A stretch of DNA of 64,000 bases from Azoarcus indigens (GTDB lineage: Bacteria; Pseudomonadota; Gammaproteobacteria; Burkholderiales; Rhodocyclaceae): positions 248,001 to 312,000 of the forward strand of contig NZ_SNVV01000002.1 of NCBI RefSeq assembly GCF_004361735.1. The letters are read 5' to 3'. This document shows, piece after piece, positions 51,020 through 60,332 of this stretch. Below the pieces are notes generated by a model that had not been told where the DNA came from, did not search any database, and saw nothing but the letters and a program-made list of their open reading frames with translations. Positions within the stretch are counted from its first letter, which is position 1. Each line of letters opens with the position of its first letter. The position numbers and the translations under genes were made by a program.

Positions 51020-51700
51020 TCATGGCTGGTCCTCCTCGTTCATCTGGAAGACCACCTCGACCCGGCGGTTCTGGGCGCGGCCGGCCAGGGTGTCGTTGGG
51101 GGCGATGAAGCAGCACGCGCCACGGGCGCGTAGGGTCAGCGTCGCGGCTAGCGCCGGATGCGTCCTGCGAAGGTGGTCGCGAACGGCGAGGGCGCGCGCC
51201 AGGGCGAGGTCCTGGTTGAACGCTAGGGGCCCCGTGCTATCGGTACGGCCGATGATCGTGATGCGGCGCACTCGCAATAGGTCGTCCATGGCCGCATTCA
51301 GCTGGGAACGCGCGGCGCGGCTCAGCTTCGCGCTGCCCAGGGCGAACTGCACAATGACCGTACGCGAGGACGGCGCCGTCGTCGCAGGAGCGGGCTGCAC
51401 GGGGGCGGGCGCGACGGGTTCGGCCGGGGCGGGCGACGCGGCAGGGTCGATCGACTGCCTGGGCGCTTCGGCGGCCAGGGTCTTGGGCGTGCGCGTGGGG
51501 CAGGCCGGGGGCACGCACTGCGCGAACACAGCGTCGCGGCCGAAATCGAGTTGGGCCAACCGTGCGGGTTCTGTCGGGTGCCGTCCGGTTGTGGAATCGA
51601 GCGGCTCCTGCGCGCGGAACAGGCTGCACGACGCTGCAAGGGCCGTGCAGCAGCCGACAACGGCGAGCCAACCGGCGCGACGCATAACGCGAGCCATCAT
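51020..51700 (-). CDS. OmpA-family peptidoglycan-binding lipoprotein of the T4SS cluster
   Basis: A 226-aa lipoprotein with lipobox ALAASC and a Pro/Ala-rich linker. The C-terminal OmpA/Pal domain (about 115-225) shows VQFALGSAKLSRAARSQLNA, IIGRTDSTGPLAFNQDLA and the closing RRVEVVF. The start at 51700 overlaps the transglycosylase stop as ATGA. Together with that enzyme it probably helps anchor or open the cell wall for the secretion channel. F has no such gene at this position. Confidence 0.87.
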   Translation of the reverse strand: MMARVMRRAGWLAVVGCCTALAASCSLFRAQEPLDSTTGRHPTEPARLAQLDFGRDAVFAQCVPPACPTRTPKTLAAEAPRQSIDPAASPAPAEPVAPAPVQPAPATTAPSSRTVIVQFALGSAKLSRAARSQLNAAMDDLLRVRRITIIGRTDSTGPLAFNQDLALARALAVRDHLRRTHPALAATLTLRARGACCFIAPNDTLAGRAQNRRVEVVFQMNEEDQP

Positions 51701-52233
51701 GGCGAGACCCTCACCGACATCAGGGCGGAGGTCGCCGCCGTCGATACCGTCAGCGAACCCGAGCGTGCGCCGCGTTGCCGAGACAACTGGCGGTACACCC
51801 GCCAGGCGTACTTGGCGCGGGCCTCGATGCAGTCCTTGCCCTTTAGTTGCGAGCAGGCCGCGTTGTAGGCGCCGACGGCATCCCACGTCGCGCCTCGCCG
51901 CGAAAAACTGTCCGCGAGCAACCAGGCGCCGACATGGATGTTGGTGCAGGGCACGAAGAGATCGGCTTCGCGGATACCGTGACGGGACAGGGTCCGCAGA
52001 TGGCCGCTGTTGATCTGCATGAGCCCGATGTCGTAGGACCCGGTGCGCCGGAGGTGCGAGCGGTTGACCGCCCGGGGATTGAGGTTCGACTCGACCCGGG
52101 CAATGGCATAGAGCAGGTCGGCCGAGACGCCGTAACGCTGGGCAGCCTCCTCCCAACAGGCCTGCGCCCCAGTCGACGCGAACGCCAGGACGGCAAACGC
52201 AGCCAGGGCAGCAAGACGCGGCAGTCGACGCAT
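51697..52233 (-). CDS. Lytic transglycosylase (T4SS-associated, SLT family)
   Basis: A 178-aa exported muramidase-type lytic transglycosylase of the Orf169/VirB1 class. A signal peptide (about 1-24, ending GAQAC) is followed by the catalytic Glu48 in IARVESNLNP and by GLMQINSGHL, the SLT signature, with VGAYNAACS near the end. It locally opens peptidoglycan for assembly of the conjugation apparatus. It is the first gene of the T4SS set and overlaps the OmpA-like lipoprotein gene. Confidence 0.93.
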   Translation of the reverse strand: MRRLPRLAALAAFAVLAFASTGAQACWEEAAQRYGVSADLLYAIARVESNLNPRAVNRSHLRRTGSYDIGLMQINSGHLRTLSRHGIREADLFVPCTNIHVGAWLLADSFSRRGATWDAVGAYNAACSQLKGKDCIEARAKYAWRVYRQLSRQRGARSGSLTVSTAATSALMSVRVSP

Positions 52234-52409
52234 GAATCACCTCTCCAATCGAAACCGGAACGACCCGCCGGGAAGCGGGCAGCGAGGTCTGGGCCGTCGG
52301 CGGTTCGCAGACGGTCAGGGTCGGGTTCGGGTCGGTCCGGCGTTTAGCCGGGCGAGGTGAGCGAGCGGGTCGGGATGCCGATCAGGGACAGCAGTTGAGC
52401 CGAGGAAAG

Positions 52410-52909
52410 CCTTAGCCGGGCGGTGCCTCCCGCCCGCGATGGGATCGTTTAGCCATGTTGCGGCGCGCCTGCCGCAGGACGGCGGCTCCCGAGCCATCCT
52501 CTATCCGGCACAGGGCGACGCAGGCAGTGGTCAGTTGGTCGAGTTGGAACTTGGGGTTGGGGTGCCGATTGGCAGGTGAGCGCTGCAGCGCCAGCAGCAA
52601 CTGGTACTGCGGCCGCCACATCGATTCGCGGCGGCGCGGCGTTTGGGGCTGACGAAGAACCAACTCGGTTCCGAGAAACCGGAAGATACGCGCAGGGGCA
52701 TCGTGATGCTCGAAGACCAACGAGACGCAGGCGCTGATCAGATCGGGTAGACGGAATGTCGGCGACACATTGTCTTCGCTGCGCAGGAGGCGGTAGAGCC
52801 AGTCGTGTTCCTCGAGCCACAAGCGCGTCTCTATGACATCGTGAGCTTCGCTCTTCTCTGCGGGCGATGCGATGTTGTCTGGATCAGTCGTTGGCGTGGC
52901 GGTGAACAT
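52410..52909 (-). CDS. Hypothetical protein upstream of the T4SS cluster
   Basis: A 165-aa soluble protein with no signal peptide or membrane helix. It is acidic in the N-terminal half (EKSEAHDVIETRLWLEEHDW) and basic at the C terminus (RQARRNMAKRSHRGREAPPG). A ribosome binding site GAGGT lies 8 bp before the start at 52909. In the 168-bp gap to jetD a palindrome CTCATATGAG (52940-52949) could be a control site. It might be a regulator, but I recognise no family. Confidence 0.72.
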
Positions 52910-53077
52910 GCTGCTTACCTCGAATCCGTCGTGGTACGTCTCATATGAGTACGTAGCGAAGGGTAGGCAGTTGGAGCTGTTGCGTCTCCTCGGAATGAAG
53001 GCCTTATCAGGGGGCTTTCGCCGTCAGCGCACTGCCGTAGTCCCCGAAATCGCAAAGGTCATAAGCCATATGCTTGG

Positions 53078-54241
53078 CTACAGACTCTCCTGATCCACGA
53101 ACCGCTCATGCTGGCGCAGCGCTGGCAAGAGAACTGCGTCGGCATAGCGACAGCCCGTCTGGCCGGGATCAGTCTGGCCGGATTTCTTCGCCTCATCGGG
53201 TGCATGGGATTCACCCAAGTAGAGGCGGTCGAGGAGGGCGTCGTAACCGGGCTTCCAAGCTTGCGCCTCAGGGAACACTACGCGCAGTTCCTTGAGGATA
53301 TCCATGCCGGCAAAATCCAGATCTCCCCAGAAGTGGATAGCTCGGTCGGTACTGGCCGAGTACAGCCACACAAGGAACTTTCCCGGCAGTTCGACATTGC
53401 TGGTCAAGACGCGCGGGGCAAAATAGACGGAGCTGCCGCCCGGGCTGCGGAGTCGCCGCGCGCTGGCCTTGTAGCCTGAGGCGAAAACGAGGATGAAGTC
53501 GCGAGCCGCATCCAGGCGGCCTGACGCCAGGGACTCGAATGTTGCGGCGTTCTCGACGAACAGAATCGGTGCATCGGCATCGTCGGTGAGAGCGGAAACG
53601 AGCAGCTGCACCGGCTTGTCGGGGAAAGGGCAAATGGGTTGCCCAAGCAATAGGGCGATGGCCTCCTGCTGGCCATTGAGGATCTTCGACAGACCCCAGA
53701 ACTGGCGGCTGGCCACTTCGTGCAGCATGAGACCCGAGTCGGACAAAGCAGCAAGCGCCGCAAACCGCTCTAATACGTCGTCGGCCGAGCGCTGGATGAT
53801 GCTGATGGGTCGGGAGAGTAGTCGGGCTCCCAACTCTCCTTCGCCGAACCGGGTCAATACCGCTTGTCGCCACTGCTCCATCCAGCGAGACGTGACGCTC
53901 GGGTAGCGCTTCGTCGCTTCGCGAAGGAAGGCCTCGCCGTCCGGCGAGACGATGATTTTCGGCCGCCTTTCCCAGATATCGAGGTCGAGGCGGCTCTTTC
54001 GCTGGTCGAGTCTTAGCTCAAATCCCCGTTGTCCCACGACAGTTTCCAGCGCCTGCCAGACAAAGGTGCGTTCCCTTGGATGGTCGATGGCGAAGAACTC
54101 TGGCCAGTTGTGCGGGTTCAACGGGAAGACGAGATCCCGGGACCGCTCTGGAAAAGGCCTTGCTTCGATGCGGTCGACCAGAGCATTGAGCAGGGCCGCC
54201 AGTGCCGGCTCGCGGACTCCAACGAACGACTCGGTATTCAT
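53078..54241 (-). CDS. jetD: Wadjet nuclease subunit JetD
   Basis: A 387-aa protein of the JetD type, a topoisomerase VI-like Toprim endonuclease that cuts circular DNA once the JetABC SMC complex has loaded. Toprim features are visible: a Glu in ILFVENAATFESL (Glu230) and the Asp pair in FWGDLDFAGMDIL (Asp307, Asp309), then RFVDQESL at the C terminus. The start at 54241 overlaps the jetC stop as ATGA. The N-terminal part does not obviously resemble the DUF3322 domain that I recall for type I, so the subtype is open. Confidence 0.88.
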   Translation of the reverse strand: MNTESFVGVREPALAALLNALVDRIEARPFPERSRDLVFPLNPHNWPEFFAIDHPRERTFVWQALETVVGQRGFELRLDQRKSRLDLDIWERRPKIIVSPDGEAFLREATKRYPSVTSRWMEQWRQAVLTRFGEGELGARLLSRPISIIQRSADDVLERFAALAALSDSGLMLHEVASRQFWGLSKILNGQQEAIALLLGQPICPFPDKPVQLLVSALTDDADAPILFVENAATFESLASGRLDAARDFILVFASGYKASARRLRSPGGSSVYFAPRVLTSNVELPGKFLVWLYSASTDRAIHFWGDLDFAGMDILKELRVVFPEAQAWKPGYDALLDRLYLGESHAPDEAKKSGQTDPGQTGCRYADAVLLPALRQHERFVDQESL

Positions 54242-57200
54242 GTCTGCAGTCCGGTGGCGACCTGCTGTCGCGCTTCCTGCAGCAGGAATTCCTGCTCTGC
54301 CTCCAGTTTCACTTCGTCGCGGCGTTTTGCCCAAAGTGTGCGCAGGTAGTCGGTCTTGAGCGCCGAGCTGTCCACCTCGGTAACTTTGTCCAGTTCTCCG
54401 GCCAAGCCTTCCACCTTCATCAAGGAGAAACGGTGCTCGAAGGTAAACAAATCCAGCAACGGGCCGGAAGCGCGGGATGGCATGGCGACGATCAACTGCA
54501 GGCCGAGGTTCTCGTTGAGATAACGCATGACGGCGGCTGTACGAGCTTCGTCCATCTTGTCGAAAGCCTCGTCGATCATCATGAGTCTGAGGCTGGCCGA
54601 TTTCTCGAACTGGCGGAAGGCCTGGGCCAATACGGCCGCACGCACCAAATAGGCCGGAGTCATGAGCTCGCCGCCGGAGAAGGTTGCCATCTTGGCGAGG
54701 GAGGCTTCGCGCCCGTCCTCCGAGTATTTGCGGATGTCGTAGTGGCGGTAACTGCGATAGTCGGCGATGTCCCTCAGGCGCCGCAACGCATACTCGCGGT
54801 TGGGGTCGAGGAGCAAGTTCTTGATCTCATCCAGGGCTACGGCACCGTCTCCGGACAGCACGCCTTCAGCCGCGGAGAACAAATCCACCGGCGTCTGCGT
54901 TTCGGCCAGCCGATTGAGTTCCTGGAACAGGTCGTAATACTTCTTGTACTCCTTGACCATCTGACCGTATTCGATCTCGAACCGGTCCTCGCCGAAGGCA
55001 AGGCGTTTAAGTTTCTCGTTCAGCCGCTTGAGCGGCTGAATGCCCTGTTCCACGGCGGTGCGCACGGCCAGGGCGAAGTGAGTGCTAAAAGTGTTGTTGA
55101 AGTTCTTCTCGGCGTCCTGCAATTCGCGCGCATTGTTCAGAATGCGTACCTGCTCGAGGCGATCGAGCATCGCCACGATTTGTCGACGAGATTCCGGAAT
55201 ACCGCCATAGGCCTGCCACTCGTATTCCGCTTCCGAGGAGTGGCGGGGCTGGTAGCTCACCCTTTCGTCGAGGGAGGCGGCGAGCCGATTGTGCTCCTCG
55301 ATCTGCCGTTCGAACGCCTCGCGACGTTCACGGTACAAGCCGGTCTGCTGACGACGCCGCCCGTCGAACTGTTCGGCCGTCTGGTCCGCCACAGCCTCTT
55401 GAGCGCGGTGCTCCAGTTGGGCCGGTGCGAACCGAGGATTGAGGCGGACCAGTTCCACCATGCGCAGCCTTACGCGCCTGATGCCGTCTGCCCGCAGGTC
55501 CAGTTCGCCTTCGGCCTCGGCAATGCTTGCGTCCAAGCCCTTGGCGCGGCCTGCTGCCTCGCCCGCGGCGCGTTCCGCTCGGCCCTTGAGGTCCAGGTGC
55601 CCGTCAAAAAGGCGTTGCGCTCGTGCCAACCGCCGCTCCAGGGTTTTGATACCCGAGTCGTCGAGGCTTGCGCGCTCGGCGGCCAGGCTGTTCAAGAGAC
55701 GCTGCGTCTCGGCCAGGGCATCCAACTGAGGCGCAATGGGGGAACAATTGAGCTTGCGCAAACGCTCGCCCCAACCGGCCAGCTCGGCAGCTTTCGTCTT
55801 GAGTCTGCCCATCTCACGCGTCTTCTCTTCGATGTCCCGGCCGAGCCTTACCGCCCGCTTGCGCCGCGCCTCGGCGCCGAAGGCCAGGTCTCCATCCTCC
55901 ATCCAGCACGTGAACATCTTGAAGCCGCCCGAGGCCATGCCGTCCACCGTCAGGCCCTGGGGCACTCGACGCAAAGCCTCCGCATCGCGGACCTTGACGT
56001 AGCGGCCGTAGCTCGCAATGAGGTAGGCCCTTGCTGTTTCGTCGGTGATGACGAGCTCATGGAGAATGGAATCGGCCGGCAGCGCTTGATTTGCGGCGCG
56101 CTGCCTGGCCAGCTCCCCTTGCATCACTGATGCGGCGATGCCGCGCAGCTCATGGCGCACCGCGTGAATGGCACGTGCTTCGAAATCCGCCTCGACCAGG
56201 ATGAGGAAACGGTTGCCGCCCAGCAGCCCTTCGATAGCGTTCTGCCAGCGCGAGCCTTCACGGGGCTGGACCAGATTGCACAGCACCCGCGGTCGGGCGC
56301 CAGGGTACTTCGACTCAAGGAACGTGACGGCGGCCTCCACGGCGTCGGGCACGTCCATCCTTCCGTCCTCCAGCCCCTGCCGGCGCTTGGCAAGGCCCTC
56401 GATCTCCTCTTGCAGGGCCTGGGCCTTGTCCTGCTGGCGGCCCTGTTCTCGCGTCACCGATGCATAGAGGCCATCGGGGCCGTGAACTCGCTCCATCAAC
56501 GGCGTCAATTCGGCATCCAGATCTGCAAGCCGATCCCGTGGCAGAAGGCTAAGCTCGACTACCCCCGAGGCGAGCTGTGTTGCCAGTTGCTTGACTGCTG
56601 CCCGAGCATTGGCGATGTCGATCCGGGCGAGGTCCAGCACAAGGCGATCGACCGCCGCCTTGTAAGCTGACTCCTCCTGGTTGGGCTGCGTGGCCAAGAC
56701 AGCCAACTCACTCAGGACGTTGCGCACGCCTTGCAGTGCACCGAGCAGTTCGGCTGCGATGCCTGACCGGTTGTCCCTTTCAGTCTCGATCCTGTGGTCG
56801 ATCCGCGCGCGCTCCTGAGCCACCGGATTGCCGTTGAGCCGGCCTTGGGCAGCGGCGAGCAGATGCGTGGCCCGCTCCAATGCCTTGCCGTGCCGCTCCG
56901 CGAGCACCTTTTCCCTCTCGGCATCGGCATGGGCTTGCCGCCTGGTCTGCTGCAACCCTTCAATCTTCCGCTCGACATCGAATTTGCGGCGCAGAGCTTC
57001 GCCCAACTCGGCTTCGAGGGCTTCCTCGAATGCGGCGAGGAAAGCATCGGCATGCTCCTTGAGTTTTTCAAGTCGCTGCTGGGAAGCCTGCAAATCCGTG
57101 GCGATCTTGCGCAGACGCTGCACGTTCTGCATGAGCGACGCGATATGCCCGATCTGCTCGGAAAAGTCGGGCTCCGCCAATACCTGCTCGCGGATCAGCT

Positions 57201-57900
57201 CGTCCACCGAACCGACGGTCTTTCGGGCAATGGACTGGACGAAGGCACGGGCAGCAGCCTCCGCCTCGCGCGGACCGACCAGAGTCTTGCCTCCACCGCG
57301 GAATTCCGCATAGAGCTTGCACAGGTAATCCTCGATGCTGTTCTCGAAGAACAGCACCTTCGGATAGCGCTGACGCAGGCGTACATAGATCTCTTCGACC
57401 GGCACCGCAACGATGGAAGCGCCTTTTCGCGAGGCGATGAAATCCGCCTCGGACAACCGGCTTCCTGGCAGGACAAGGTACTGTTTGCGGCTTACCTCGG
57501 CATTACGGCCCTGTTCCCGGCTGCAGGAAACCTCCGCTTCCACAGCGACCACAGCGGTAAACGCTTCTGCCACTTCGTCGGGCTCAGGTGAAAAAACGGC
57601 AGCGACATAGGTGTGGGAGCCAAACGGTCGAGCACACAGGTTATCCCGCATGCCGATCGCGTAGGTGGCCAGGGTGCGCCTCACCTTGCCGCCGGCACGC
57701 CCGCCTGCGCCCACTTCATCCTGGGCAGAGTTGAACACGTTGATGTGCTGCTTGCCGCCGGTCATGATCAACTGGATCGCATCCTGAAAAGAGGATTTGC
57801 CCACCCCGGTGGATCCAGACAGCAGCGTGGCATTGCCGAAGGGATATTCGCTGGAAACCACGAAACCCCAGTTTATGAGGATAAGCTTCTCAAGCTTCAT
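54238..57900 (-). CDS. jetC: Wadjet SMC-like ATPase JetC
   Basis: A 1,220-aa SMC-like motor of the MukB/RecN-like AAA_29 class. The N terminus MKLEKLILINWGFVVSSEY leads to the Walker A motif SGSTGVGKSS (Lys35). Long coiled-coil arms fill the middle and a hinge lies near the centre. The signature TFSGGELMTPAYL and the Walker B LRLMMIDEAFDKMDEA are near the C terminus. It extrudes DNA loops to sense closed circles. It overlaps jetB by 11 nt and jetD by 4 nt. Confidence 0.93.
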   Translation of the reverse strand: MKLEKLILINWGFVVSSEYPFGNATLLSGSTGVGKSSFQDAIQLIMTGGKQHINVFNSAQDEVGAGGRAGGKVRRTLATYAIGMRDNLCARPFGSHTYVAAVFSPEPDEVAEAFTAVVAVEAEVSCSREQGRNAEVSRKQYLVLPGSRLSEADFIASRKGASIVAVPVEEIYVRLRQRYPKVLFFENSIEDYLCKLYAEFRGGGKTLVGPREAEAAARAFVQSIARKTVGSVDELIREQVLAEPDFSEQIGHIASLMQNVQRLRKIATDLQASQQRLEKLKEHADAFLAAFEEALEAELGEALRRKFDVERKIEGLQQTRRQAHADAEREKVLAERHGKALERATHLLAAAQGRLNGNPVAQERARIDHRIETERDNRSGIAAELLGALQGVRNVLSELAVLATQPNQEESAYKAAVDRLVLDLARIDIANARAAVKQLATQLASGVVELSLLPRDRLADLDAELTPLMERVHGPDGLYASVTREQGRQQDKAQALQEEIEGLAKRRQGLEDGRMDVPDAVEAAVTFLESKYPGARPRVLCNLVQPREGSRWQNAIEGLLGGNRFLILVEADFEARAIHAVRHELRGIAASVMQGELARQRAANQALPADSILHELVITDETARAYLIASYGRYVKVRDAEALRRVPQGLTVDGMASGGFKMFTCWMEDGDLAFGAEARRKRAVRLGRDIEEKTREMGRLKTKAAELAGWGERLRKLNCSPIAPQLDALAETQRLLNSLAAERASLDDSGIKTLERRLARAQRLFDGHLDLKGRAERAAGEAAGRAKGLDASIAEAEGELDLRADGIRRVRLRMVELVRLNPRFAPAQLEHRAQEAVADQTAEQFDGRRRQQTGLYRERREAFERQIEEHNRLAASLDERVSYQPRHSSEAEYEWQAYGGIPESRRQIVAMLDRLEQVRILNNARELQDAEKNFNNTFSTHFALAVRTAVEQGIQPLKRLNEKLKRLAFGEDRFEIEYGQMVKEYKKYYDLFQELNRLAETQTPVDLFSAAEGVLSGDGAVALDEIKNLLLDPNREYALRRLRDIADYRSYRHYDIRKYSEDGREASLAKMATFSGGELMTPAYLVRAAVLAQAFRQFEKSASLRLMMIDEAFDKMDEARTAAVMRYLNENLGLQLIVAMPSRASGPLLDLFTFEHRFSLMKVEGLAGELDKVTEVDSSALKTDYLRTLWAKRRDEVKLEAEQEFLLQEARQQVATGLQT

Positions 57901-58579
57901 CGCCTGTCTCCTCGGGCATTGGTGCCGGCTTCTGTGCCTGCGAGAGCAGGGCGTCGACGGCGGAATCCGCGACGAACTGCAGGACCGTTCCCCGAACAGC
58001 GATGAGGGCATCGGCGTCTTCTACCTGCGGGTCGGCCCGATAGTCGATCAGGCGCGCCCGCTTCAAGTCGGCGAAGAGCTTTTCCCGAGCAGTCTTCGGC
58101 GGCAGCGAGCGACGCATGTGCGCGGTCAGGGTGGCGTTCAGGTGTTCCACGGTCACCAGCGCCTCATTGCGCTCGTTGATCGAACCTTGCCGCAGGCCTT
58201 CGTTATAAAGCAGCCGCAGGGCGAGGCAGGTCGCGACGAAATCGGCGGATAGCCTGGCCCGTACAGCCTCAACCACGACTGCATCGTCCTCGTCGGGCAG
58301 ACCAGGGGCGCGGGCGCCGGGCGGGTAGAGCCGGAAGTAGTTCTGGTGCCGCTCATGGAAGAGACGAAACCCTGCCGCCTCGAAGTAATCGTTGAGCAGG
58401 CCTTCAATACGGACGGCATCGTCGTAAAGCTGCCGCTCGATTGCACTGTCCTCCCGGTGCAGGATGGAGAGCCCCAGCAGACGGCCGGCGATCTGCCGGA
58501 AAGACTCGGGCCGCACCCCGCGCGCCTTCAACTCGGCGCCGACCAGCTGTCCAATCGTGGTTTCATCCATGGCCGACAT
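57890..58579 (-). CDS. jetB: Wadjet subunit JetB (DUF4194, KITE-like)
   Basis: A 229-aa winged-helix (KITE-like) subunit with the DUF4194 pattern FRQIAGRLLGLSILHREDSA, YFRLYPPG and ERNEALVTVEHL. AGGAAGAGG before the ATG at 58579 supports that start, which overlaps jetA by 17 nt; another ATG three codons later is possible. It bridges JetA and JetC in the SMC complex. The last 20 residues are acidic and Pro-rich. Confidence 0.9.
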   Translation of the reverse strand: MSAMDETTIGQLVGAELKARGVRPESFRQIAGRLLGLSILHREDSAIERQLYDDAVRIEGLLNDYFEAAGFRLFHERHQNYFRLYPPGARAPGLPDEDDAVVVEAVRARLSADFVATCLALRLLYNEGLRQGSINERNEALVTVEHLNATLTAHMRRSLPPKTAREKLFADLKRARLIDYRADPQVEDADALIAVRGTVLQFVADSAVDALLSQAQKPAPMPEETGDEA

Positions 58580-59993
58580 GCCTCTTCCTGATCGCGTAGT
58601 CCGTACCCGACATAATCGGGTTCTCCAGCGGTTCGCCCTCCCGCCGCTCCACCTCCAGGCTTTCGCTGCTTCGGGCCGCCTCGACCGCACGCAGCAGGGA
58701 CAAGGCCTGGATGGCGTCCTCCACCGGCAGTTCCGACAAGCGAAGCTGATCCTTCCCGTTCATATGGCCGAGGAGATAGTTCACGACGTCATGCTGCGAC
58801 AACGAGAAGGCACGTTCCTCGGCCTGCCGCAGGAACTGCCTCAGGCGCTCCTCCCGCGTGATCTCGGGAACGATGCTGATGGTCTGGGCCCGGGTGCGTT
58901 CCGCGGCGGTCTTCATCCGAATCGTCGCTGGGTCATATAGCGCCACGGCAACGGGCGACAGCGCTGCACCCTGGGTTTCCAGCCAGGCAGTTTGCCCTTC
59001 CCGCGACATTCCGCCGATGGAACGGATCAGACTGGAAAGGGCGGCGTTGGCCCCATTTACATCCATGAAGAGGCTCTGGGACAGCAATACCACGTGGCGG
59101 CGGATGTAGCTTTCCATGGCCCGGAATAGCTCCGGCTGCTTTGTCCGGCAGGCCGCGGTCACCATGTCCTCGATCCGCTCCAAGAGCCAGCCCAGCACAC
59201 CGCCGCTGGGGGCGGCCTGCGCCACCCATGGCGCGTGGAGGGTCAGCTCGGCGTCGATGGCCTGAATCTCGGCTGCCGTCAGCTCATGCAGCCGATCGAT
59301 CAGGGCGGCGATGTCCAGGCGATGACGCTCGGCGTTGTCATACACCAGACGGGGAGAGAACTCGTCCCGGAAGCGACGTTCCACGAACTCGACGAAGGAA
59401 TCCCAGTTGCCCTGAGCATGAGCGTCCAGAAGGATCTTGCGAGCCAGCTCATAGAACAACTCGATGTCCTCGGACAGATCGGTGATCACCCGATCGGCGT
59501 ACTCGTAGGCGTCCAGTAGATCTTCCACATCGCGGCGTTCGATGAAGGCGCCGAGGGCGTTCTTGCACGAACGCATGTTGCGCTGACGGGTTCGCTCGCG
59601 AGGGCGGTCAGCCAGGGTCAGGGCTTGGGCGAAAATCTTGCCGGTGCGGGTGAAGCGGTAGGCCGTGACCAGACGGACACGGTCTTCGGCGGTTTCCAGC
59701 CAGCCGTCGGCCACGAGCTGGCGAATGAAGGCGCTCGCCATCTTCTGGTCGTCGGCCAGATCGGCGGGCGCAAATCCCTCTTCGCCTGCATCGTCATCCG
59801 GCTCGGTTCGAGCACCGTCCGTCTGGATCGTCTGCACGAACAAGTCGCGCAGTTCCTCTCGCCCGAGGATTGAGCGGTAGTCGGCGTGAGACCCGTAAAG
59901 CCGCTGGTAGAAGGCACGAATGCAGGCGGCGATGAGCCGGCGCTTCTTGAGTGTCAGCGGACGGAAGAACTGCGCGTGCCCGGAAGTGAACAT
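58563..59993 (-). CDS. jetA: Wadjet subunit JetA (kleisin-like)
   Basis: A 476-aa protein of the Wadjet JetA family. The N terminus FFRPLTLKKRRLIAACIRAF and the charged helical body fit a kleisin that closes the JetC ring. An acidic insert EPDDDAGEEGF is followed by a winged-helix-like part (ADGWLETAEDRVRLVTAYRF). It is the first gene of the jetABCD operon, with overlapping reading frames throughout. The ribosome binding site GGATAG is weak. Confidence 0.88.
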   Translation of the reverse strand: MFTSGHAQFFRPLTLKKRRLIAACIRAFYQRLYGSHADYRSILGREELRDLFVQTIQTDGARTEPDDDAGEEGFAPADLADDQKMASAFIRQLVADGWLETAEDRVRLVTAYRFTRTGKIFAQALTLADRPRERTRQRNMRSCKNALGAFIERRDVEDLLDAYEYADRVITDLSEDIELFYELARKILLDAHAQGNWDSFVEFVERRFRDEFSPRLVYDNAERHRLDIAALIDRLHELTAAEIQAIDAELTLHAPWVAQAAPSGGVLGWLLERIEDMVTAACRTKQPELFRAMESYIRRHVVLLSQSLFMDVNGANAALSSLIRSIGGMSREGQTAWLETQGAALSPVAVALYDPATIRMKTAAERTRAQTISIVPEITREERLRQFLRQAEERAFSLSQHDVVNYLLGHMNGKDQLRLSELPVEDAIQALSLLRAVEAARSSESLEVERREGEPLENPIMSGTDYAIRKRHVGHG

Positions 59994-59996
59994 AAG

Positions 59997-60152
59997 CTAT
60001 CCGTGCCGCAGAGCCGCTGCTTGTCGTTGGCCGTCGTGTGGGCCACGCCTACATTGCAGCATCCCATCCTGTATCCGTAGATCGAACCTGTCCTTCAGGC
60101 CTTGGTCGGCCTGGCAGATGAACGGATGCGCCCCAAGTTTCTTGTCGCTCAC
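59997..60152 (-). CDS. Possible small ORF just upstream of jetA
   Basis: A 51-aa frame starting GTG at 60152, with GGAG 5-6 bp before it, and ending 3 bp before the jetA start codon. It begins VSDKKLGAHPFICQADQGLK and contains two Cys and a basic C terminus. Its spacing suggests it is read as a leader gene coupled to jetA, whose own ribosome binding site is weak. I do not recognise it. Confidence 0.45.
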   Translation of the reverse strand: MSDKKLGAHPFICQADQGLKDRFDLRIQDGMLQCRRGPHDGQRQAAALRHG

Positions 60153-60191
60153 GTGGTCTCCATGATGTGACACACCGCAACCCTACGCTAG

Positions 60192-60216
60192 CGGAGGCTC
60201 ACGGCGTGAGCCTCCG
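60192..60216. repeat. Perfect inverted repeat in the jetA / HTH divergent region
   Basis: CGGAGGCTCAC (60192-60202), a GGC spacer and GTGAGCCTCCG (60206-60216). No T run follows on either strand, so an operator is more likely than a terminator. It lies in the 339-bp gap between the divergent jetA and HTH genes; the rest of the gap holds the small ORF and a weak -10-like TACAAT (60295-60300) before the HTH gene. Confidence 0.55.
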
Positions 60217-60332
60217 AACCGGCCAATCACGCCGCACCTCAGCACAAACCCGATCTTATCCCATCAAACCCAAGCGAAGCCAAATCAGTTTGGATACAAT
60301 GCGCCGTTGCGAACAGCTCGCCCTTCTTTCAC

